From Albula goreensis (Eukaryota; Chordata; Actinopteri; Albuliformes; Albulidae), in NCBI GenBank assembly GCA_022829145.1, contig CM040742.1:8243538-8307537 (forward strand): a stretch of DNA of 64,000 bases, read 5' to 3'. The notes under the pieces are model-generated. The model ran no database searches. It saw only the letters and a program-made list of their open reading frames with translations, and was not told the DNA's origin. Position numbers and translations under genes: made by a program. Position 1 is the stretch's first letter. Every line of letters starts with the position of its first letter. Positions 24,636-36,314 of the stretch are shown in pieces.

Positions 24636-25849
24636 GTGAGTCCAGAACACCTCTTAGCATCCTGAACACATGCAATGAGAGGTCCAACCCACTGGACATT
24701 GGAAAAAAGTATATGCCAGAAACACTGCATAATATACAAGTATTTTTAGCCTTCTATACACTGAACATAGAATGGCCCTTTCTGCCAGTAGGTTTTACAG
24801 TGATGTAATGTAAATTCACACAGACATATTGGTCAAGCCTTACCAAACTCAGTCTGTGAAATGCAATTTATTCATAGAGCAATTTGTTTCCAGGAGAGTA
24901 TCGATTTAATGTAGAATGTTGTTTCACAAATTCAATTATGTATTATAGTTCACAATAAGTATACAACTATAGGCACTTAAAAGTTCAATATGCACATTAA
25001 AAAAATCATCCCATGACAACAAATAAAATTATCCCCGTTCACAGGAATGAAAGAGGACTGCATTCCAGCTGAGTCACATAAAATATCTCTATTTCTGCAA
25101 CTCAAAGCAGAAGTGAGACTCAGCTGCTGTATAATGGATGCTTTGACAGGGCAGTGAGAACAGAGATGTGTACAACAGGAATCTGCTCCAGTAGTCTTGC
25201 AAGTAGACAGTCTGTTTTTTTGACGTTTTATTTACATCATGAAGTTCAAAAGTTCCCTTGAGAGTTCAAACGGTCAAAACTATGGTAAAATTCACCATTC
25301 TCCTTCAATCTGGAGTATATCCTTGATATATCTTGGTAACTTTAGGTGAGTGATTCGCATGGCACCATCCACACATTTTGCTAAAACATAAAGCAAATAT
25401 AAATAAATTCACAATGTAGACAAATTAAATAAGATACATATATAAATATGCAGCTCTAAATAAACTCACGGGCTTGTGAACTAGTCTACTTTATTGAATA
25501 AATGCTGTTACTTTTCTCACGACAACATTCTTACTATGTAGCCAGCTTGCTAACTATTTTAGTGTATTTACATTTCGACATGGCAGGACCAAGTTTTCAA
25601 CATGCTGTCTGAGAGAGTTTTCTATGTTTGATAGCTGGTCCAACCTTCCCAGCGAGATGTATGACAAACGTTTTTGAGAATCTGTCCCAAAGTGAAAACT
25701 TGCTATCATCATAAAACTCGTTTGGGTTTAACCCATCTCCAATTTTCCTGTGAGGGACTCTTTCCTCTAACCCCATCCAGTTAAGATATACAGCCTTGTT
25801 GTCAATAAAACTGAGATAGACTTAATATAAAACTCCTCCAGGGGTGGTT

Positions 25850-26035
25850 TAAATATAATTGTTAATCCAGGTTTAGACTAGATTTAAAATCGCTAGAGCA
25901 ACACAGTATTTAATCTAGGTTTAAGTGGAAATTAAACTAAGAACAGTTAGATTTAATCAGGATTCATTTTAAACTAAGTTTAAACTAGGTAGGTTTAAAA
26001 TTTGGTGCAACATGGTTAACAGTTAAACTTGGTTT
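25850..26035. repeat. TTTAAAC-rich repeat, possible MITE
   Basis: The phrase GTTTAGACTAGATTTAAAAT...GCAAC at 25871 recurs in diverged form at 25978 (GTTTAAACTAGG...TTTAAAAT...GCAAC), about 107 bp apart. Between the copies are many short TTTAA, ATTTAATC and TTTAAAC words on both strands. This resembles small non-autonomous DNA transposons, but no family or target duplication could be fixed. Confidence 0.45.
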
Positions 26036-26094
26036 CCAAGGGAAAGCATCCCATTTGTTTTTGGTGGATTAACACACATATGAATGCAATTCCG

Positions 26095-26360
26095 CTTCTC
26101 CATAGAGCTATTACAGTAGCTCTTGGCAAACGATAAATGTCATTATGGCATGAGTCATAACGGCTCTTTTATGACAGCTGGCATTAAGAACGGGATATGA
26201 GACGTATGCTGCAGCTGGCGGAGAGCCCCTGAGGTGAGGCCGAAGGTGTTCCCTCTGTAAAGTGTAATAATAGTGGGGCTTTGTTTTGTTACATGTATAA
26301 TAGGGTTTTTTTATGACACTTGTCACGATTTGTTACAAGGTGTCATGACAAATGTGTGAA
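26095..26360. repeat. Hairpin-forming repeat fragment, MITE-like
   Basis: The right part contains TATGACACTTGT and, 8-10 bases later, ACAAGGTGTCATGA, an almost perfect inverted pair with one bulge (about 26312-26347). The left part carries related words (GTCATTATGGCATGAGTCATAA, TTATGACAGCTGGC) in line with an old short inverted-repeat transposon. It ends about 80 bp before gab3 exon 8. Confidence 0.45.
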
Positions 26361-26440
26361 CGCTGTTTGATGTTGAATCGTTATTATAGTATTGTAAATT
26401 CCAAACAAACTGGGCGTGTGTGTTGCTTTTCGATTCCCAG

Positions 26441-26525
26441 AAACCCACTCCACTGTTTCCTGTTGGAGCGAAGACGCATGACAGGAGGAACTCCGGGAGG
26501 TCAGGATGACAGCAGCATTTCTACA
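26441..26525 (+). CDS. gab3: gab3 exon 8 (85 bp, predicted from phase)
   Basis: This exon is inferred. It lies between a good acceptor (TTTCGATTCCCAG) and a weaker donor (ACA|GTAATG). It enters in phase 2 and leaves in phase 0, exactly what exons 7 and 9 need. It encodes NPLHCFLLERRRM then GGQDDSSIST, which aligns loosely with the human FLSPERNG...EDEESYIEM region. With it the total length equals that of the family. The Tyr of the human SYIEM site is not present. If it is wrong, another 3n+1 exon must exist between 24,700 and 28,000. Confidence 0.65.
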
Positions 26526-28061
26526 GTAATGATACTTAATTAATAATTAGAAAATTACACTCAGATATCATTAATATTCATGCTTGTGTTTCCAAACAAA
26601 TCTCATGTGACAGAGATGAACTGGCTGCATCCACAGCAAATGCTGTCGCCATAACTGTCTGAACCATTTAGCGTCCTTCCCAAGTCCTTACGTTTTTCAA
26701 AGGAAGATGCAATGCACCGGTCATTCATAGACAGGTCATACAATGAGGTTTGATCTTTGGACTCTGTGTAGATAAAAAACATCTGTATCAAAGATGGTAT
26801 TTATAACCTTGAAAAATATGAAGTGCTTAATGCTCCGCAAACTCTTGAACTGAGAGGTACAAATATTTCCTTGTGGCTGCGCTGCGTTACTCCAGGTACA
26901 AGAGTGAGGTGGGAGGCCGAAATCCTATAGGATTAATACTTATACAATTAATGACAATAATTAATACTTTACAATTAACATAGGAGTAAAATTATAGACA
27001 TTATAATAATAAAACAAACTTGTGTGTTTTTTAAAAAGACCATGGCTATGCTAGTTGAGTTAGAAAACCTCTTGAGTGGATCATGCCATGGGCACATATT
27101 CAGACATTGGGCTAGCTGAGAATGACTAAGTAACCTAAACAGCCAAGTAAAATGGTAATGACTACAAATAACCATGTAACGCTGTGTGAGGGTACCCCCA
27201 GGGCGGAGTCATGAAGCTCATTCATATGAGCTCACATTGTTGAGAATGTTTGCTCATAAAGCTACACTTGATAGACATACTACATATGTTCATCTCTATA
27301 AATCTCACACATGGACAATCTGAGATATGAATTTAAGGTCAAGTTCAAGATCGCAGTGCATTTTAGTAAATGAAGACCCTGGAAGGCTCGTGGCATAATC
27401 GGTGACACTAGCTTATGCAGTGGTAACAGCAATGATAGGATTTGGTTTCTACATAAATGACTTGTGCTGCATAATGCATTCTTCATAATTTCCATCTCTC
27501 GTAATGAGCCATCTAGCTGAATTCATTTAGCTTTTAATTGGGTTCCTCGGCACACTTTCTGAGAAAGATGAGGCCAATAAAAAAGGAAGTGCCCCATCGC
27601 CGTTTTGAATGACCCTGATGGCAAATTGGGTGATGGCGGAACAGAGCGCCAAGCCATGGGCATTGTTAGAGCTCCACATATCTTTGTATTTTCCACAATT
27701 TGTCATGTCAGTCTCATCGAGTGTAAAACCCTCCATTAAATTGAACATGACAGAGATGTAAAATTCATGAGTTCCAAGAACGCAGCCAATTTGGAATAAT
27801 TTTCCAAGAAGCCCTTATGAATTATTAAACATGTAGGCCATTGCCTGTACCTGATAACGATACAGGATTGTACCCCCGCCTCCAGGTGCAGCCTGTAGTT
27901 TAGTTTAGCCCCAGGAAAATTTGATTTAGCCACTCAGCAAAGCATGGCCATCAACCAGCATCTCAGAGACACATGATTGGTCCGTACTTTTTGAAGCAAA
28001 TGCCGACAGGTACAGAGGCCTCAGGTGATTACATTTTTTCCCCACTTCCTGTTAATCGCAG
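26526..28061 (+). other. gab3: gab3 intron 8, nothing recognised
   Basis: AT-rich, with no repeat family recognised. A short palindrome, AGCTCATTCATATGAGCT, lies near 27215-27232. The acceptor is GTTAATCGCAG. Confidence 0.7.
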
Positions 28062-28172
28062 GACAGACAGTTATTCTTCCCAATGAGCGCGAGTGGCGCC
28101 TGGCCCCGGAGGTTGAACCTCGACTACCTTTCGCTGGACTTCAATTCGGCATCTCCTTCGCCCGTTCAAAAG
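28062..28172 (+). CDS. gab3: gab3 exon 9: YLSLDF motif
   Basis: Phase 0 in and out, 37 codons, between CGCAG and AAAAG|GTGAGT. It encodes SASGAWPRRLNLDYLSLDFNS then SPSPVQ. The LDYLSLDF motif corresponds to the LDYLALDF / VEYLALDF tyrosine site of GAB3 and GAB2, the first of the paired C-terminal sites for the SHP2 tandem SH2 domains. The other two frames contain stops or do not match. Confidence 0.93.
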
Positions 28173-30286
28173 GTGAGTAGGAAAAGAACAGGTCGGGTGG
28201 AAGGCTGGTCTTTCTTCAGTTGAGTGTGATATCTGGCTGTAATTCTAGCAGAATGAGTGAAATAAGACAATGGAATTCCCGCATTTCAAATCTTACTGTA
28301 ATAACAATTCCTGCAATCTAGTACAAATAAAATGGTCACAATTCTAACTAAACTTGAAACAAGAAAATCAAGTTCTTAGAACCCATTTGAAAGACACAAA
28401 CAATATATGAAAAGAAATACTTCAGCAAAATTCTTTTCTACTGAAATCCACATTCACAGAGATTACATTTCATTTACTTTTGCCATCCAACAATGTTGTA
28501 AAATCATAAACTGACATTAATGAATCAAACTTTGTTTTCCATTGCGGTTGTGTCTGCGGTTTATTGAATGCATCTAAATAACTAAAAGTCCAACAATTAC
28601 ATAACGTCAATATGTTTAATTCATTGTTTTTGGTTAAAATGTAATCTTTAAAATACAAACCTACTTAAAACATATCTGCATATGTATCAAAAAAATTCAT
28701 CAATCTCCATCTTGTGCTTAACTGCATACATGTACTTGCAACATCTTCCCCAAAATCCAGTTGGAAGAAAAGCCGGTCTTCATGTGTATTCCTCCGTCGT
28801 ATCCAGGCAACTGCTTCGTGAGAGCTGGCTTGCTTGCATATGACAAAATCCTGCAGTGGGCCTAATGCAATCACTCCTGCTTTAGTTATTATGCAAAGTC
28901 ATTCACTCCTGCAGTTCACTACTTCAGAGATGATCCTGAACGAGTCTCGACCCAATGTGATACAGAAAAGTAATTCACGCTCTACTTTACTCATACTCCA
29001 CGTTTAATTAAAAGCTACCAAATGTGAGCTTTGACAATTTGCATGCCACATTTCCTAAGTGAACACTTTTATATTAATTCTAGCCATAATACATTCAATG
29101 GCACCAGTTATTATGGTTTTCCTCAAATATGAAATATTACATATTCAAAATTTCTTGCCTGCAAAGTGTCTCTCCCATTTTATATATGTTTTCCATGTCC
29201 ATAATTCTTGGTTTTTTTATCGTAGTGACATTTAATTCTGCATGAAATAAATCATTTCTTGCTTGAGGAACCACTGATATTGCGGTTACGACAGTTATGA
29301 TGGTGAATTTAAAATTCAGCTGTCTGCCGTTCCCGGTGCGTATTTGATATTTGTGCCCGGCTTGTGAATTCCACCCCGCTTATTTATGAGCAAATAAAAC
29401 GGAACGTGTGGAGCAGTGGTCATTGCCGTTCTAATGAATCAAACGGCGGAGTCGAACATGTGGCGCGCCTGTCAGCATCCCTCTGCGTGTGACAGCACCA
29501 GCCCTGTTGGCAGGATGGAGATCGACTGCCAGGAATATCAATTGATTTCCTTGGCTGTGAAGGACTGGATCCGCACTCCAGACGCATACTTATATGTGGG
29601 ATCTTAACATCCTTTCACCAGCTCCTCTCCAAAACCACTCACCGCTCACACAGTTAGCTACATTCATTTTTTTCTGTTCGCATAACCATTTAATCCATGC
29701 CTAATCATGAGTATTCACCATATTGATTCTAATTTAGGATAATTCAAACAGACCATTTGTTCAATAATGACATTTGTTTTAAACACAGATCACATGCTAC
29801 TCGGCACAACGAAAAATAAAGTTTGCAATTCATGCATATTTATAAACTGAAATGAAAAGAAGATGATTATAATACATGCATTTTGTGAGTTTTCTGTCAT
29901 TATCAGTTTGTAAGAGTTGAATCCAAAAGTCAGCTGTCATTCTGGAAGAATATACTGACACCCATAAAAAGGGTAGTTCCAGTCCTGCTTGCCATTTGGT
30001 CAATAATGTGTTCCTGCCACAATATTATTCACTTTATATTATACGCCCATCCATCTGCCATTTCAGATATATGCCATTTCAGATATATACACATATCACA
30101 TTTTGAAGTTTTATGGAGAATGATCACTCAGGGTAACACAGTAAATATTGAACTGAATGGGAATCTGCGTATTACATATTCCTGGTGCCTTTAAATCTGA
30201 ATTTGTCCCATTATGTTCTTTTTCTATTCCATGATTTCTCTGAAATTGCTATCATATTGATGAAAGTTTGCAATGATTTGTTTCAG
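28173..30286 (+). other. gab3: gab3 intron 9, with CpG-richer patch
   Basis: Mostly AT-rich. A CpG-richer stretch lies at about 29270-29620. The intron ends with ATTTGTTTCAG. Confidence 0.75.
29270..29620. other. CpG-richer intronic patch, possible conserved element
   Basis: Within an AT-rich intron this segment has several CpGs (GGCGCGCC near 29462, CGGCGGAGTCG near 29443, CCCGGCTTG near 29355) and no splice-compatible GAB3 coding. It could be a conserved non-coding element. The 63-codon open frame at 29416 has no recognisable domain. Confidence 0.3.
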
Positions 30287-30403
30287 AAGCCATTTCTCGC
30301 TGATGAGCATCGAGTGGACTACGTGCAAGTGGATGAGAAGAAGACCCAAGCTTTGCAGAACACTAAAATGGAGTGGAAGGATGTCCGTCAATCCAAAGTG
30401 TAA
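30287..30403 (+). CDS. gab3: gab3 exon 10: C-terminus with SHP2-binding site and stop
   Basis: Begins after TTTCAG and ends at TAA (30401-30403). It encodes ADEHRVDYVQVDEKKTQAL, then NTKMEWKDVRQSKV. VDYVQVD (Tyr codon 30320) is the C-terminal SHP2 SH2-binding site shared by all GAB proteins. The short QSKV ending is GAB3-type; GAB1 and GAB2 extend further. The 3' UTR border was not fixed: AATAAA occurs several times downstream (for example near 34139) but none is clearly the signal. Confidence 0.97.
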   Translation, partial: KPFLADEHRVDYVQVDEKKTQALQNTKMEWKDVRQSKV

Positions 30404-33400
30404 ATCACACGTCTTAAAAACAGGAGAAATACAAAAACAATCAGGCTGCAAAGTCAACTACAAACCTCCATTGTGTGCCTGAGGTACTGTGCTGAACGAT
30501 CACTCTCTTTGTCAAAATGTCAATATACAAAAACAAAGACTCTCCCCCTAAAATATGCATTAATTGAGTAACTAGACTGGTATAGACAATCAGGTATCAC
30601 AAAGCACTAAACACTTGTCAACTGAATTTTTGAGTTCCACTCAGAAAATATCACGTGAAACCTTGTACCACGAACAGTTGTAACGACATTAACAATGTCT
30701 CATCGTTTTCAACGTCAATTGAAAATTTTAAGCCTGAAATATATATATTTATTGCAGCAAAGGGTGGTTATTGTACATTTCAATGGTCATTAAAAATCCC
30801 ATGACATGCCAGGGTAATATCGCAGTACTGTAATGCAATATGAACTTCAGATTGGCATGTATGCCCTATTGGTGGATTCACTTCATAATGAAGTACGCTT
30901 AGTAATTGTGAAACATAATTTCTTTCTCCAAAGCAGGGATGATTAGGGATGTTGAAGTTTCGCCCTGGCAGGAATTGAAGTGCACAGCTCACAAGAACCT
31001 GGGTTCAGGTTTTGGTCAATTCCATATCAAGAATTTCTAGAACATTCCAAAGCCAAATCATCTTATCTTAATACAATCCAGTCTCTGCAATGTCTCTATG
31101 GGAAAGATTAAAAGATTAGAATAAGGTACTTAACTGTGGTGAAACTGTTCATTGTTAGATGCACCCCAAAACACACACACAGACAGACACACAGACAGAC
31201 ACCCATACCCACATCCATGAAATTGGATTCTGGGAAAATTCTTATTCTGGGAAAATTTGCTCTGTTTAAAGATTGGCATCATTGCCAATGTCAATGTTTT
31301 GGTTTGCACAGTCAGAAGCAAAATGGGTGACAAGGCTCATTTTCTTTACATCTGCTTCAGCATTGTTGAACAGAGATACATTAGCCATATGCTCCTCAGT
31401 ACATAACAAACATATGAAGCACAATGACAATGTCCCCTATCTCCTTTATCCCTCTCTCAATATAATTGCACGCTCATTAAATATACAATCACTCATATAC
31501 AACAAACAGATGTCCCAGGTATCATTAGTAGTAGAAAATCTTTATTCCATTATGCTGGTGCACAGGTAGTGTACAGAAGCATGGACACATGTTTATATAC
31601 ACCACCTAGTGTCTCCTTAATGGTAATCGGGGTGCACTTAGAAGGTGTGGGGAGGCATGGGTTGAACTTAAAAGCAATGGATAAAGCACCTTACTGCAGT
31701 TAAGGGTATTTTTCAAGATTATAATGTCTCTTCCACAGAACTCAAGCACTTGGCCATTGATTGGAGAATCATGACAATAATGTTATCCAAATATCCTCCT
31801 TATTCACAAGATATGGACCCAATATATGCAGTAGTATTCTTCTTTGGTAATCCCTTTGGAGAAATCCAGTGATGTAATGTAACCTGGGGAAACTATGGCA
31901 TCCTACACACAGTCCACATTGGCCACAGGTGGGGACCTAAAACACTATATAAATGGCTTAACATCATTTTTGTTCACCCCCTGTACTTACACACAAAACA
32001 CATATGTTGTTCACTATACAGGGTAGGTATGAGTCTTCTGAACAGATCAGTGCATTTCAATAAGTGTAGTTCATGCTGTTTGGTGGATATTCGACCTAAA
32101 TGTTCAGGTCAAATGTACAAGGTTGCAATTTGCTTGTTATTTTGGATGATAAGTCTCTATGCTGTAATGTGTCTTGTATGTAAACCCAAAGTTAGGTTTT
32201 GTTTCATTTTCTTTTTTGGAAAACATTTTTTTTTTTTTTTTTTAATGTATGTGTGTCAAATCTTTCAAGAGCAGGTCATGTTTAATTCTGTGTCATTTCA
32301 AGTAATATATTGTAAAACAACATGTTTTAAATTATTAATTTATTTACTTACAGAGATCCTAATATTTACACTTTACTTTACTTACAGCTCTTAATATAAA
32401 TCACCACTATTCATTTATTTAAAATGATCTGGACTACATATGCACAGATGTGATTGTTACTGATTTTTCATATTTTCAGTAATGGCACTGCAATAAGGTT
32501 ATGGTAGGACATGTAAATTGGTCCAATCAAAACTAATTCAATTATTAATGCATTAGCATTCTTCTCAATACTATGTCATACTATATATATATATACACAC
32601 ACATGGAGACCAGTTCTGCCCTTAATTAGCCATAATGGAGGGAGATTTAAGAGTTTCTCTAATGAAATGAAAGGTGTTCTGTCTAGCAATACAGAAACGG
32701 TCAAAAAATTAATAATTCAAATCTCACTGTACCATCTGTATTGGAGCACATTTTTGTTTTTGGGTACATTGTAGTAAATTGTGATTTTCTGTCTTTACAT
32801 ATTTCTGTCATTTTCCATGTATAGGAGTTGCTTGCACAAACCAAATGCTGTCCCATCTACTGCGACTTTGACTTTCAGTGACTTATAACTTTGAGCAAAA
32901 TCCTTTATGGAATTGATTTAAAGAGACACATTATCAAAAATGTAACAATAATGAAAAAAGTTGAAAAGCTTGCTTAGGAATGTTAAAATCAGAACACAGT
33001 GTTGGGCTAAAAGACTCAAGTGTCCCCTTTACCACATGCTTTTGCTGTGGTTATGAAATTTGCCCATATTTCTGCAATTTTGTGCATGGCTGGGGGCATA
33101 ATTTCATTGTGCTAAGTACACTGGGTGTACCATTTCCAAATGCACTGCCACGGTATTTGTGAATGCATGTCCTTTGAGCATATTTCATATTTTAAGGACA
33201 CAAGAGCCAGTGCTGGTCGCTGTTGCCTCTAAGAAATAAGGTTTGAATGTACATGTTTGAATGAATGTTGAGGTATGCCTAACAAACTGGAACCAACGTC
33301 CTCACTGTGGTTAGTGTGTGTGAGTGTGTGTATATAAAATGATGAAACTCCTTTCCGATTGTAGCTTTTCATGTGAGACAAATGGCCCTTGCCTATTCCT

Positions 33401-35636
33401 TTTGTTTGTTTTGTTGTTTCTTTTTTTGCTGTTTCTTTTGTGTGTGTACAACATGGAGACATTTATTTTGAGCATTAAGACAAGATAATGATTCTCTCAT
33501 CTCAGGTTTTCTTCTTTTTTTCAGTCTCTCTCATTAATAAAAATATCTGATGAACTGTGCACATTATTTTATTGCGATATTTCAGGCTCCCGTGATTAAT
33601 CAGGTTATTGATATGAATTACTAATATGAAGAATTTGAAGAATATGACTAGAACTTCCTTTTGTTGTCTCAGACTTGGCTGACTGTTCTAAGGTTTCCAA
33701 TACTGCAGTTCTGCAATACTTTCACTTGGCCAAATAAAAAACAACAAAAAAAAAATTGAGACGAGTGACAGTTTATCTACCCTGTAATTACAATCATACT
33801 GTGCCATTTTGTATATTTACATGTTTTGTTGACACAAAGCATATAAACCAGCCATTGTTATGAAAAGGCACATGGCTCTTTCAAAGTACATGTCTCAAAC
33901 ATACACCAACCTGTAGCTGCAGTAGTGCATATCTGCTTCATTATCACATCATAGTATTCAGAGTGATGCTGCAAAAACACTCTCACCTCATGACAACATT
34001 TTCTACTCACTTACACTTCATGATTCTGAGGAATATAAAATTGCAGGCATTCAATAACACCTTGATGGTTGAAACCTAGGAGGGATGGGCCTAGTACAGG
34101 ATAAATCCCCATTGACCTGTCCTTTATCACCATGTTCACAATAAAGAAAAATACTGCTGATAGCTTTGCAATCATGTTTTTTTAAAAGGACTCTTCACTG
34201 TTTCTTAATTATGTTTTATTTCCCCAGAGATCCCATGCTTGGTTTTATTGTCAAAACTGTTTGATATGCAAACATTTTTAATTAAATAAAATCAAGCTAT
34301 TTTATTATGTATATGATATTTTGAATGCAAGTTGTTGTATTTAATAATATTCTCAAGCAGACTGACTTGGTGACATGAATTAAAGACTGGCCAAATTTAT
34401 CTTCCTTCCAAAGAATGATAAATGATGCCATTTCATGATACATATTTTCAGATCTCATAGAGATGGTAATAAATTGATGCTCTCTGAATGTTTAAGCAGT
34501 AAAGTTATGTACTGTCAGTGACTGTAAAAATCAATAAAATCAATCAGTCTGAACCTGAGTAAAAACCTGCTTCCAGCACACCATGAAAAAGTCACCTGAA
34601 AACATCAAATTTCCATCAATTTCAGTCAGAGCTAATGTTAAGATACAGTCATCTACAGTCAATGTGGGTACTTAACATGGTCATCTTTTGGCTTCTTACA
34701 AGATAAAGGACACAGTAAATTCAGGGGCAGAAAAACAGCAACATAAAAACAGGGAGATAAACAGCATGCACATGTTTACGTCACTGTCCGTGAAAAATTG
34801 TGCTGGGCACACAGCAATACGCTGGGCATGAGTAAGACGCTGGCGATAACGAGTTTATTTAGTGCGCATTGTTCTTTCTGCTCCTGCCTCTACAGAGATG
34901 CGCAGGCTTTGACTCATCAAAGCCGGGGGAATATTTGGTTTCTCCGTCTCCTGGCGGATGCTTGAAAGGATTGAGCTCCGCTGGTCTCCCAGTCGAGGGA
35001 GCTCCTGTCAATTGCGAGAGCTTCGGTTTCTATTTTAAAGCTCCCTGCATGACAGGAACCGTGGATCAGGGCCCTGACGCTGGGTCGGCATCCTACATAG
35101 CCTGCGCGCAGCAAGCTCGCTGAGAGGTTACCTGAATGTTAACGCTTCATTTACATGGGTCAGTGCGTGAAATAAGGTTACTTCCTGTTATGCTGTGATT
35201 ACATTTGTATGAACTGTGTAATTGCTATTCAAGCTCACTTTGTTCGGGGTGACCGGCATCATGTTGGGGTTTGGTCTTGGCTGAGGAAAGTGACATTATC
35301 TGCATTTGTAATTTAAATGAGTAACAGTGTAACACAAAGTTATAACATGCCAGGTTCCTAATTTCATCAGCTATATGGAAAAACAATTAAAGGAAGCTAG
35401 CTAGTTATAATAACAGAAAGCAAACATCTCACATACTGCCGCTTTATTTCTTGTATAAAAAGGCTAGCTTTAAACTGACCTTTGTTTTGGTTTAATTTAC
35501 TTGCATGCCCCATACATATGTGATCTTTGGTAGATTATATCCTTTTGTTGACACAGCTGTGTTGTACACTCCTTGCAGTCTCAGGGTCGGGTACATGAGA
35601 AAGGGAGTGTGTTGCTCCTTGTCAGAGCAATGCAGT
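30404..35636. other. gab3 3' UTR and intergenic sequence
   Basis: No coding exon was recognised. It includes a short ACAGACAG repeat at 31171-31205, a T run near 32226-32243 and a GC-richer patch at 34790-35125. Part of the first few kilobases should be gab3 3' UTR, with the end unknown. Confidence 0.6.
34790..35125. other. GC/CpG-richer intergenic patch
   Basis: It stands out from AT-rich flanks, with GCGCGCAGC near 35103, CTGGCGGATGC, GACGCTGGGTCGGC and TGACTCATC (an AP-1-like word near 34911). It contains an 84-codon plus-strand frame (34869-35123) with no known domain. It may be a distal regulatory element or a non-coding exon. Base composition is the only evidence. Confidence 0.3.
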
Positions 35637-35839
35637 AAGGGTGCACCGATACAACTGTTTTTTTTTTCTTTTTTTGTATTTCACAAACACTACACATCTA
35701 AAAAGAAAAGATGCACCCAACAACAAAGCACAATGAGATTAATCATAGCCAAAAGTCACGGCAATAGTCACCATCACAGTACGAGTCTCCATATTACCCT
35801 TGGGTTTCACTCTGAAACTCTAGCCTAGGGAGTCTGCAC

Positions 35840-36314
35840 TCACCCCGGATGGAACAGAGGAAAACAAGAAAGCATTATCCTAAGATGGGAAGTGGTCAAC
35901 GCTGCAAAGTTCAACATAAAACACAGATAACAATCACACATGCCTAAAAGCCATATCAACTGCTGCCAAGTGGTAGGCATGGGGAGCTCCATAATGGCCC
36001 GTACCATTGCTAAGCATGGCAATATCACTCCACATCCTACCTGGGGGCCCAAGGTAAATGGCTTGACTCCTGCCACCATCACACTTCTCCTGATGAACCA
36101 TGTCTTTCTTAGGAGGTGGTAACCAGCATAGGTGTTGCTTAATGGGTGTGAATTCTCCTGTCTCTAGCTCATGTTCTGCTAGGGAAGTTAGCCCCAGCCT
36201 ATTGTGAAACAAAGAAGGACATGCAGCCACCAGGGCCATCACATCCTGGGCCGGAGCCTGTGGCAAGTGCTTCAGCTGTTCCTGCAGCTGCTCACAGGCT
36301 CCAGAGTTGTCCAA
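35840..36314 (-). pseudogene. Gypsy reverse transcriptase fragments (palm deleted)
   Basis: The first piece (36314 to about 36090) carries the region just before RT: EQLQEQLKHLP, then LETGEFTPIKQH and PPPKKDMV, typical of Ty3/gypsy Pol. The second piece, in another frame (36082-35840), carries the segment after the palm: AIMELPMPTT, a worn LGM.DCYLCF, then NFAALT. The catalytic palm, including the YxDD box, is missing between them. It lies directly after, and overlaps in another frame, the end of the integrase. Confidence 0.75.

Larger units (their letters stand above)
24636..26440 (+). other. gab3: gab3 intron 7, with TTTAA-rich repeat and hairpin-forming repeat
   Basis: Holds the TTTAAAC-rich direct repeat at 25850-26035 and a MITE-like patch at about 26095-26360. 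The rest is AT-rich with nothing recognised. Confidence 0.75.
2236..30403 (+). other. gab3: gab3 gene locus (exon 2 to stop; exon 1 upstream of window)
   Basis: This is the span of a GAB-family docking protein gene. Nine exons join in phase. After removal of one extra base in exon 4 they encode 563 residues; with about 24 residues from the usual first coding exon, which I could not find in bases 1-2235, the protein matches the length I recall for human GAB3 (about 586). GAB3 rather than GAB1 or GAB2 is supported by family-specific stretches: ESRSES followed by CETGR, a SNSERSLEQ segment, RRISLAGLD, RPPPLDLR, LDYLSLDF, and a C-terminus ending ...VRQSKV. GAB proteins have an N-terminal PH domain that binds phosphoinositides. 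Their tyrosine motifs recruit PI3K p85 and SHP2, and their proline motifs bind GRB2 SH3 domains. The assignment relies on remembered family sequences, not on a search. Confidence 0.93.
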
